Below, piece by piece: positions 8,601 to 17,469 of a DNA stretch of 55,474 nt (its first letter is position 1; each line of letters opens with the position of its first letter). Source of the DNA: Cyanophora paradoxa (lineage: Eukaryota; Glaucocystophyceae; Cyanophorales; Cyanophoraceae); NCBI GenBank assembly GCA_004431415.1, contig QPMI01000492.1, positions 1 to 55,474 on the forward strand, in the 5' to 3' direction. The position numbers and the translations under genes were made by a program. Under the pieces are notes generated by a model that saw only the letters and a program-made list of their open reading frames with translations, was not told where the DNA came from and searched no databases.

Positions 8601-9093
8601 TCATTCTGGCAGTACCCTCTGAAATGGATTTTCGAAGCCGTGTAATTGCTGGTATTCATCGTACCCCTCAAGCGAGGGGCTGTACCCCACTGTTACCTGT
8701 GGGAGCCCCATTGCGCGCCTCCGTCTGTCCTCTCTCAATTGGCTGCGGAAAAATCTGCGTCTGTCTTGGCTGTCGCGTGTCGCGCCATCTGTGTTGGATC
8801 GATCATTGTTAGGGTTGTGAGTGTCACGTACTAGCTGTACGAAATATTCGCGTAGGTCAGCTGGTAGGTTCTGGAAGTTGTCTGCTGCGTAGAGCTGTAT
8901 CCATTCCCTCAACCTGAATGGGAACTGACTGGCAAGCCCCAGCGCGTGATTGAAATCGGGCTCCGGCGACACGCCAGGGGGGACTGAGATGTGCCAGCGC
9001 CAGAAATCGGTCAATCGTGTGAACAATTGATTGATTTCAAATGGGAAATCGTAGAACAAGGGCGGGGGCGGCCCCGGAGGTTGGTTAGCCATT
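8601..9093 (-). CDS. Small protein of unknown function, viral block
   Basis: Intronless, about 163 codons from the ATG at 9093 (context GAGAAAAATG). The frame stays open upstream through the heptamer array, but the A-rich ATG matches the start contexts of the other genes in this block. It begins MANQPPGPPPP, followed by an aromatic, Leu/Phe-rich middle and an Arg-rich segment (RRRFFRSQLREDRRRRAMG). No family recognised. A heptamer array lies 57 bp upstream, an arrangement also seen at the HNH gene. Confidence 0.55.
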
Positions 9094-9123
9094 TTTCTCC
9101 CCTTCCGAAAATTTCCCCGCTTT

Positions 9124-9342
9124 TGAGTCCAGACTCTGATTTTAACTCTTCCCAAGTCCCAAGTCCCAAGTCCCAAGTCCCAAGTCCCAAGTCCCAAGTC
9201 CCAAGTTTTCCCTCAATTTCACGCGTAGAAAACGCACTTTTCGGCCTTTTCCGATTTTTCTTTTCTCGCGATCGCAGAAATGCCCCCGATCTCGAAATCG
9301 CGATCGAAAAGGGTCGCGATCGGGAGAAAGTCGCGATCACCA
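9124..9342. repeat. 219-bp direct repeat, copy 1
   Basis: Matches 9552-9770 at a constant offset of 428 bp with essentially no difference by eye. It contains eight CCCAAGT heptamers (9151-9206), a TTTTCGGCCTTTTCC stretch and a GATCGCGATC-rich palindromic end. Confidence 0.95.
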
Positions 9343-9551
9343 CCGAGGGCCGCAAGAGTGGCCTTAGGGGGTAGGGCTCGCAGTAGGGAGATTCCCTCGG
9401 GGTTAGTCTAGCTGGAGACCCAATAGGGGGGAGGTAAGCTAGACTTGTCGTGTGTTTGTAGGCCTAGGCCTAGGGTAGGCAGATAGCATTAGCTGTTTGT
9501 CAACTTGGGGCACCAGTCCCCTAATACACTAGGGATTACTGAAAAAAAAAA
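9343..9551. other. Spacer between the 219-bp repeats
   Basis: No gene. Contains short direct repeats built on TAGGCCTAGGCCTAGGG and CTAGCTGGAG/GCTAGACTTG. The 209-bp spacer plus flanking repeats resembles a small repeat-bounded unit, but I see no transposase or target duplication. Confidence 0.4.
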
Positions 9552-9770
9552 TGAGTCCAGACTCTGATTTTAACTCTTCCCAAGTCCCAAGTCCCAAGTC
9601 CCAAGTCCCAAGTCCCAAGTCCCAAGTCCCAAGTTTTCCCTCAATTTCACGCGTAGAAAACGCACTTTTCGGCCTTTTCCGATTTTTCTTTTCTCGCGAT
9701 CGCAGAAATGCCCCCGATCTCGAAATCGCGATCGAAAAGGGTCGCGATCGGGAGAAAGTCGCGATCACCA
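9552..9770. repeat. 219-bp direct repeat, copy 2
   Basis: Second copy, again with eight heptamers (9579-9634). It is preceded by a run of ten A. To its right, further TCGCGATCG palindromes continue to about 9805, after which the DNA changes character to host-like. The pair may mark the right border of the viral block. Confidence 0.95.
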
Positions 9771-9805
9771 GGGTCGCGATCGGGTCGCGATCGCCGCGAT
9801 CGCCA

Positions 9806-10080
9806 GCCTCGGAAGGGGTACCCCCACGGCCGTTACGGCGGTTATAAGAACCTCCGCAATCCAAGCGTCACGTCCGAGTCTCGAGCTCTCGAGGTTGCCT
9901 TTTCGGGTTTGGCCCATTGATGGCCCTCATATATATTTAGTTTAACATCGATACAATCATATATACAAATGCATATATCCTAGGCCTTCCATATCTGTAG
10001 CGATATATATATATATATATGGATATCGATCTCATTTCCTCGATTTGCAGATTATATAGATGGGATTGCGATAATATGAT
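9806..10080. other. AT-rich junction between viral block and host DNA
   Basis: No gene seen. Includes an AT dinucleotide run at about 10004-10020. Base composition falls sharply here compared with both sides. Confidence 0.5.
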
Positions 10081-10084
10081 TGTA

Positions 10085-10611
10085 TGTGATTGTCCGCCGG
10101 CGACCCTCGCTGGAGAGGTTGGCGGAGAGGATATCGATGACGACTTCTGCATCCCCGTCCCATGTTCGCATGGACAAACGATCTCCCCTGGGGGTGTCAA
10201 AGCCTGCCAATGTTATCTTCCAGGGCGCAACGTTGGTGGGGTGCGCCACCCCTCTCCCCCCCCCCCCCCCCCCCCTCCACCCCCCCCGCCCTTCCTTGCA
10301 ATTGGCCCGCGGCCCCCTCTGTATATTTTTCTGGATATGCCATGATGCATGCATGTGAAGGCTAACGCGAACCCGCGCCTGTTGGCCGGCATTCCAGGTC
10401 TGCACAATCGAACTTGAGCCATGCGCGAACGGAACGACGATCGACCGGTATCCCGGACGAAGGATGCAATTTTATTCAAACTCCTCCTCTCTCAAGATCA
10501 TGAACTGCACCTGCGACGCCCCCGCCTCAAACGCCTCCGGGATCTGCGTGTACCCCGCAACGCCGACGCCCGTCCCTACCCCGTCACCCTCCCCTTCTCC
10601 AAGCCCGAGCT

Positions 10612-10660
<49 letters not shown>

Positions 10661-12110
10661 TTCCCCCTTGAGCTTGAGCCAAACCCCTACAGCTGACCCC
10701 AACATATTCATAAGCCCCTCACCCTCCCCAACGTCGAAGCCGACAGTATACGTACCCCCGACCGGACCCGGAGGCCTAGGCAGCCCGACGCCAAGCCCGA
10801 CAACACTGCCCTCGCCGGCGCGACTCGTGCGCGGAGCCAGCGCTAGCCGCATGCGCAAGAGCTCGCAATATATATATATATATATATATATATGTTGATT
10901 TATGTCGCAAATGATATCGATGCTCAAGCATGTGATTGACATCCTTCCCTCGCTTCCGCCTCAGAACATCACGCGGATCTCTGTGTCGGGCTTAGCGGGC
11001 TCCTCCGGATCTGGTGTCGGCGCTGCAGCGAATGCTATCGCGATTGCATTCGACGCGAACAACCGAGCCGTCTTCAGCGCCCCCGTCCTCGAGACTCCCC
11101 AGGTGTGTGCAAGGCGACGTTACGAAGTTAACGTTAACGTTGTAATCAATAACAACCATAACATCTATGCCCTGCCGAGCTCATAGTTAATTAGATATTA
11201 TAGTTACGCATTTTGTCCTGGACAATTGCAATGTTGAACATGACGGCGACCGTCGGACCCGCTCGCAGACGGGGGGCGAGGTCAGCATCTTCGGTTCGGA
11301 GTTCACCGTCGGGCAGAGCATTGCCGTGCGCACCGCACGCTCGCTCCGCGGTCGGCTACGCGTCGAGCCACTCGACTCGAGCGTCATTGGGCGCAGATCG
11401 ATATCGTTGACGTCACGGGGTCAGCGAGCTGCCCCGCCCTCAACCCGCGTTTCGCAAGCAGCACAGAAATTCGGTTCAGTGCGCACCGCGCCCCGGCCCA
11501 TGGCCCGGCCATTCCCGCCACCGGCTGCAGCCCGGCCCGCTCGTTTCCTCCGCTATATATAGCTATCTCCTGCTTGCCACTGCCAAACTTACTGCCAGCT
11601 GTACATGTGTTAATTCCGGTCCGGCCGCGGGTTCGCAGCGGTCCCCGACATTACATCCTGCTCGGCTCGAAGACGCGAGCGCTCCCTCCTGGTGCGTGCG
11701 CATATGCATGCTCATGTGTGATAATTATATATGGAGGTGTTCTGCTCACGATAGAATTTGAGATTTAAAATTCAACGTAAACCTTGAATATTCATATATA
11801 ACCCCTTCCGGTCAACTGCATGTATGCCCGCGCGTTCCTGATTTTGAGCCCGGTTTTCCGAAGGGGGCCGCCTACGCACTAGGCCAGGCGTACAGCCTCG
11901 TGATCCGCAGCCCAAGCGGCGGCTTCGACGCGTTCACTCTCGTGGGGGCCTTTGCTTGGCGCCCCGCCAGCAACGCCGCCTTTGCAATGTGCGTGCAACC
12001 GCCCCCCCCCCCCCCCCCCCCCCCCCTCCCCCGCCCCTCCCCCCCTCTCCCTCCCCCCCTTCCTCCCCTCCCCCCTCCCCCCCCTCTCTGCAGCCGCGAT
12101 GCGGCCATGA
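10085..12110 (+). CDS. Probable secreted Cys-rich and Ser-Pro-repeat protein, partial model
   Basis: I read several plus-strand exons, but not the start, stop or all joins. A Cys-rich exon (about 10085-10230) encodes CDCPP, FCIPVPC and [10 protein letters not shown] second (about 10490-10860) has NCTCDAP and [11 protein letters not shown], followed by about 20 Ser-Pro dipeptides. Later pieces include [17 protein letters not shown] (about 11270-11320), resembling an IPT/TIG-type strand pair, and [20 protein letters not shown] (about 11885-11945). Ser-Pro runs are typical of hydroxyproline-rich wall and matrix proteins of algae. Introns carry very long C tracts (10255-10290, 12000-12090). The product would be extracellular if the unseen start encodes a signal peptide. 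Confidence is limited. Confidence 0.35.
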
Positions 12111-13004
12111 ATTCGCGATCGAATTCGAAGTGCTTATAAATCGATCATAAATTGGAATTATGACCGGCGGACGCCCTCAGGCCGTACCTCAGTGGAGCAG
12201 CGGAGCTCGCGCCGTCCCTGGCCACCGGGAGCTTCCCGATTCTTGCCGCCGCCTTCACCGCGGCTCTTGCCTTCCGGCTGCCCCGAGCGCTCTATGGCTA
12301 GCTATGTAGAGGCTGAACTGTAGCTATAGCTAGCTAATTCAAGCTAGCTAGGATCGAAATTAACACTGATCATGAGCACGAATTTTCAGAAGAATCAATT
12401 GCAACCGTTCAACGGTTAATGTTGAACTTTAGCGTCGGAACGAGACCTCTGCGCTGGCCATGACGCGCGCCCCGCTCCCGCCGACTCAAGTGCGGCACAG
12501 TGCAACGTCGACGCCCGGCCTCTCAAAGAGAGTCTACGGCGGTGCCACCGGAACATCTAGATGGCTCTGCGCGCTGGCGCGCGCCCCGCGCCGGCCCGGC
12601 GGTGCCGACTCACGTGCCGCGCAGAGCAACGCCGACGCCTCTAGATCTAGATCTGCGGCAGTGCCACCAGTGGCTGAAGATCCGATCACACCGTCGGATC
12701 GTGAAGCCGAGCTCGACTAGTACTCGACGAGCTCGAGGCCTAGCGCTAGCTATATACTATGATATATAGATAGCTATTTATAGCCATAGCTATATATATA
12801 TAGGCCGATGAGAGCGTGTGCATGCCACGGTACCGGTGACCATGTACCATGGAATTAAATTCACATGCCACGGAAGCAGCGGCCATGGCTCGCACGATGT
12901 ACAGCTGCATGTACCCCTCGTCCCCTTTCCAGCGAGTTTGCGAATTGCGAACAGACGGTGCACAGAAGAGGGGTACATGGATGGCCAACGTGGAACAGAC
13001 CCGG
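12111..13004. other. Intergenic, AGCTAGCT-type and duplicated sequence
   Basis: No supported gene. AGCTAGCTA/TAGCTATAG palindromes cluster at 12290-12345 and 12735-12800. A diverged tandem duplication of about 110 bp is visible (about 12440-12545 and 12555-12670), sharing CGCGCGCCCCGC, GCCGACTCA and GCGGCAGTGCCACC-like parts. Confidence 0.5.
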
Positions 13005-16000
13005 TCACCTCGCCGGCCAACCCGTCCCCTGCCCTTGGCCCTGCCCCTGCCCCTGCCCCTGCTGCGCCGCCGCGGGGGGCCTCGCCCCCGGCCACCCCGC
13101 CCCGACCCCCGCCGCCCCCGCCGCGCTGCCGCCGCCGCCGCCGCCGGCGCTGCTGCTGTCGTCTCCGTACTGTGATGCTAGGTACGCTTCCTCCTGATCC
13201 GCGTCGAACTGGAAGCAATAAAATCAGTTAGTAGCCGCCTCTGGAAGCAATAAAATCAGTTAGTAGGATATTTATTTGAACCTGGGACTGCTGCTGGGGG
13301 TGCGCGTGCGACGTGTGCGAGGGCCCCGCCACGCGCTGCACGCCGCCCCCGCTCGTGAAGGCCACCGTCTGCTGCCCCTCCTGCAGGCCCGGCTCAGAAA
13401 GAGAATGAAGGGGGGGGGATGAAAGAGGGGGTACGCGAGCCTGCGCGAACTGGAGGGGGGCTACCGCCTGGGCCGCGGCGCCCGTCGCCGCGAGCGAGTA
13501 CTGCTGCAGCGACATCGCCTGCAGGAGGAAAGAAGGAAATGAGAGAAGGCGTTCTCGAATTAAATTGGACAGGCGAGCGATCACCTGCCCCGCGGCGGCG
13601 GCGGCGGCGAAGGTCGCCGGGTCGACCCCGAACGGGACCCCGCCGGCGCCCGCCTGCGCCTGCGCTTGCGCCTGGGCGGCCGCCGCCGCCTGCTGCTGCT
13701 GGGCCGCTGCCGCGGCTGCGTAGGCTCCGAACTGGTCCAGGCCGCCCGCCCCAGCCTGAGCCAACATCTGCGGGATTATGTCAGGACACGCGTGGTTCTG
13801 TTCTATTCGGCACTGTGTTTAGCTTAGCACTGTATTTAGCTTAGGTACTTATGGGGCTTTGCTAGTTAAGGCTAAGATCATTTTCCTTCCTCCAAACGCA
13901 CGTGCTATGGCGTTGTTGTATGTTTAGGCTAGTTAGGCGTCGGTTCGTTTATTCTAAGCCGCTGGATCGGATCCGGCGCACGTGCTGCCACTGGGCGGCG
14001 AACTGCAGCTAAAGGAAGCTATGTGTTTGGCTTATTAGGCTAGTTAGGTGATTAGGAAGCTAAAGGTGAGGTTAGGAAGCTTATTTCTGACTGGCGCGCG
14101 CGTCAGTTCGTTTAGGTAGCTTATGGAGCTTTGCTAGTTAAGATTAAAATCAGTTTCCTTCCTCCAAACGCACGTGCTGCCACTGGGCGGCGAACTGGAG
14201 CTTCAGGAAGTCGCGCAGCTGGACGACGACCGCCTCCACCATCGACGTCCGCCCGTCCAGCTCCGAGACCGCCTTCGAAAAGGAAACGTTTGATAAGAGG
14301 AAGAAAGAAGGGTGCGTGCGAAGACAGAGGGGGGGAAGCGGGGGGCGCCCGCCTGCTCCGTGGTGGTCGAGCGCCGGAGGAGCGAGAGGCGAAGGCGGCT
14401 CATGTCCTGCCGCCGCCCCGGATCGAATTCATCCGGGCGGGGCGGGGGGGGCCGGGGGTACCTGTTTCAGGGCGACGATCGCCTGCCGAATCTCGCGCGC
14501 CTCGTCCGCCGTGCGCCCCTCCAACGCAGCCTGCGCCGAAAATAAAAAACAGATGCGACGCGATGCGAGATCCGAAAACGGGCCCCGCGGGGAGTCGAAC
14601 CTGGTCCCTTGCGAGCTTCTCGATCTCCTGCGCGAGATCGTCCGCCTTCGCGTCCATGTCCGCCGCCAGCGCCCGGCTCTGGGGTACAGCGTTTCATATC
14701 TTTGTCTAGGAGGAAGGGGGGGGGGGCGAGGAGGGGGTACCTTGGCCATCGAGACGCGCTGCAGACCCTCGTAGTACGTCCGCTCGAGCTCCTCGAGACC
14801 CTCCACGGAGAGGTACGCCTGCGCCGAAAGTGTAAGGGGGGTACGGATTCTTTAGGGGGTACGGGTACGAGGGCGGACCGTGTCGGCGCCCTCGAGGCGC
14901 GAGATTTCCATCTGGAGCCGCTCACAGTCCTCCGTCCGCTGCCCGAGCTGCGAGAAGGGGTGGTGAGGGGGAGGAAGAAGTCCGGGGGGGGTACGTGCAC
15001 CTCCATCCTCGCCCGGTTCAGCTGCCTCCGAAGGCTCGCGATCTCCTCCTCCATCATCCGCGCCTGTTAGATGAGGCGGAGGGGGGGTTTCAGGGGTACA
15101 GCTGCGCTTCGGCGGGGAGGAGGGGTACGGGCCTTCTCCGGGTTGCTGAGGTCACCCGCCCCCAAAACAGCGTCGTTCGCGTGGCCCTGCGTACCCGGGG
15201 CCCGCGTCGGGCGCGGCGGGGGGTACGCGGTCGTCCAGCAGGGGTACCGTACCTTCAGAAGGAGCCCGGCGCCCTTCCCGCCCTTGGTCCTGCGCGGCGG
15301 TCGGACCGGCGCCCGTTTGCCGCCCGGCGCGCTCGCGTCGCTCAGGCGTACCCGGCGGCGGCCTGCGCGGCCTGGGGGTACGACATCGCGGCCTTCTTGG
15401 GGTCCTCGTCTGGTATCTCCTTCGGGACCTGAGAGCGGTTTGCATGAGCCTCTACCCCTGCCCCTGTGCGCCACTTGAGAAACCGCCCCGCCCGAAATCG
15501 AACCTCGGCCACAACAGCGACAGTGTGGAACGATCCGCACTCGACGGCGATCACCTGCAGCCGCGCGGCCTCAGAGGGGGGTACGAGCGGGGCGGGGCGG
15601 GGCGGGGGGAGGCCCGCCTTCTGTCCCTTAAGCGACTCCACGAGTACGGGTTGCGCTACCCCCTGCTCCCCCTGGTCCCCTGCGCGGGTGTGAGGGGGCG
15701 AAGGGGTACATGGAGATGCAGGGGGCCGCACCGATACCCAGCCTGCCGAACTCGCCGGACCCCCACACGAACAACTCGCCCGCCTGGGGCGGTACCCCGT
15801 CGGGCTCGAAAAGGGGGTACAGGTTAGGGGCGGGCACCTCCGTGGCGGCAGCTGTGTGGTGCGTGCCGCAGGCGAGGGCCCGTATCCGCGCCCTCGCCAA
15901 CGCTTCGACTGGCCGCGGCATCCACTTGTCCTGAGGGAAAAGGGTAAGGCGGAAAAGGGGGGAGAAGCGGGAGAGGGGTACGCGCCTTTCTGTCCCCGTG

Positions 16001-17321
16001 CCCTAGCTGCCCCTTGTCGCCGCAGCCCCACGTGAGGAGGGCGCCCTCCTCTGCAGCGCGCGCTCAGGGGCGCGCGGGACGTCGGTGTACCCCCCCAGGC
16101 GTCGGGGGCCGTACCCGTGATGCATGCGGTGTGGAAGCCGCCGGCGGTGACGAAGCGTATCCTCCTCCCCCTAAGCGATTCCACTACCCCCGGGGCGGGC
16201 CGGCTGCGGGACGGGGCTTCCTTCGAGCGCGCTCTGGGGGGGGGGTACGCGGGCGAACCTCTTGTCGTCGCCGTGGCCCAGCTTTCCAAATTCACCCGAT
16301 CCCCACGTCCAAAGCTCGCCTGGGCAAGGATTCAGACGGGGTACGAGCGCGCCAGCGAAGATGGGGTACACCGCGCCTTTGTCCGTGATGACGCAGGTGT
16401 GGTGGGTACCGCAGGCTATCTGGGTGACGACGGTACCCTTGAGGGCCTGCAGGGAGATCTCATCGTCAAGCAGGGCGGGGCGAGCGGGGCGGGGGTGGGG
16501 TCGCCTTGACGAGGCGGGGGGTACGTCGTTCCCTGTCGTCGCCGTGCCCCAGCTGGCCAAAGTACCCCCCGCCCCAGCTGTACACAGCTCCCGTTCCTGC
16601 AGCGCCCGCCGGGTCGGCGGGGATGCGCGAATCGAGCGGCGGGGGGTACGCACGCGTGAGGGCCACGGAGTGGAAGCCTCCGCAGGAGACGGATACCACG
16701 TCCTTCCCTTGGAGCGCCTTCAGGAGGACCGGCTCCGCCTGGGGTACGCCTCAGGTAAGGGGGGAAAGAGCCGGGCGGGGTACGCGTTGTACGTGCCTGG
16801 TTGGTTTCGTCCCCGAGGCCGAGGCGGCCGTACTCGCCGGCGCCGCACATCCAGAGCTCGCCGGTGTCGGTGAGGAGCGCGGTGTGGTACCAGCCGCAGC
16901 CGAGCGCCGTGCAGCGCTTCCCCTGCATCGCTACGATCTGCCGCGGCGTCGGCTGGCTCCCCGCCATAATCGTCGTCCCGAGGCCTACGCGGGCCGCCGC
17001 CGCTCAGCGCGCGCGAGCGAGCGAGCGGCTGTCGAGCCGGCGATGCAACCGCACCGAGCTGGCCGAAGTTGCCGCGCCCGAAGGTGAAGACCTGCCCGTC
17101 CGCTGCCGGGGGCCCGGGTTAGCTGCGGCGGCTGGCCCGAGGGCAAGGTCCGCCGCACAGGTCAGGAGGCACGTGTGCTGGTTTCCGCATGCGATCATGC
17201 CGATCTGGCGCCCCAGCATCGCCAGGAGCAGCCGCGGCTCGGCGAGGTCTGCATCGTCGCCGTGCCCCAGCTGCCCCAGCGTGCCCTGGCCCCACGTGTA
17301 CGTGGCCAGCCCATACTGCAT
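13005..17321 (-). CDS. Seven-blade RCC1 propeller with coiled coil and Gln/Ala/Gly-rich tail
   Basis: Multi-exon gene, minus strand. Exons from 17321 down to ~15700 give seven RCC1 blades, each with a W/F-x-G-x-G-x-x-G-x-L-G core: TWGQGTLGQLGHGDD, FGRGNFGQLG, CGAGEYGRLGLGDE, WGGGYFGQLGHGDD, WGSGEFGKLGHGDD, WGCGDKGQLGHGD, WGSGEFGRLGIG. CG-x-x-H(T/S) turns alternate with them. From about 15100 to 14190 the exons encode a coiled coil (MMEEEIASLRRQLNRARM, LEELERTYYEGLQRVS, DDLAQEIEKLARDQ). The last exons (13767-13005) are low-complexity Q/A/G and end at a TGA at 13005. I join these parts because exon phases stay open and no other start or stop is evident. RCC1 propellers act as exchange factors or scaffolds; the specific role is unknown. 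The start ATG is my choice; an upstream exon is possible. Confidence 0.7.
13209..13266 (-). repeat. Duplicated branch point and 3' splice site
   Basis: A 26-bp sequence occurs twice in tandem (13209-13234 and 13241-13266). On the minus strand each copy reads CTACTAACTGATTTTATTG followed by CTTCCAG: a yeast-like TACTAAC branch point, a pyrimidine tract and an AG acceptor. Both sit at the end of the last intron of the RCC1 gene. Using the proximal copy (lower coordinates) gives exon FDADQEEAYLASQYGDD in frame. Confidence 0.85.
13850..14192. repeat. Local duplications inside an RCC1-gene intron
   Basis: GCTTTGCTAGTTAAG and TTTCCTTCCTCCAAACGCACG occur at about 13855-13903 and again at 14130-14175. 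CACGTGCTGCCACTGGGCGG recurs at about 13979 and 14171. The second copy overlaps the coding exon LKLQFAAQWQHVRLEE; the others look like decayed exon/intron copies in the following intron. Confidence 0.7.
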
Positions 17322-17469
17322 GGCGGCCTGCGAGCGCACAAGCGGTCCCGCGCCCTCGGTGAGCGCTGTGAAGGTCGAGCGGGGCGGCAAGGGTAACGGC
17401 GGCTTCCTGCTCTCTCCCGCGCACCTGCTTCGGCCCCGCCGCCATCCCACCACTGCAGCGCAGATCAAG
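17322..17469. promoter_or_regulatory. Divergent promoter region, RCC1 / C2 genes
   Basis: Short GC-rich gap between oppositely oriented genes. No TATA box recognised. The 5' limits of both genes are uncertain, so the exact promoter size is too. Confidence 0.35.

Noticed and set aside
8601-9197. Coding reading of the heptamer array as (GLGTWDL)n or (SQVPSPK)n
   Set aside because: A 7-bp repeat without stops is open in all frames, so the peptides follow from the repeat. Better ATG starts lie outside the arrays.
6669-9634. Heptamer arrays as telomere repeats
   Set aside because: TTGGGAC is not a known telomere unit, arrays are short, internal and in both orientations.
9124-9770. LTR retrotransposon
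   Set aside because: The repeats enclose only 209 bp, with no TG...CA ends, primer-binding site or reverse transcriptase.
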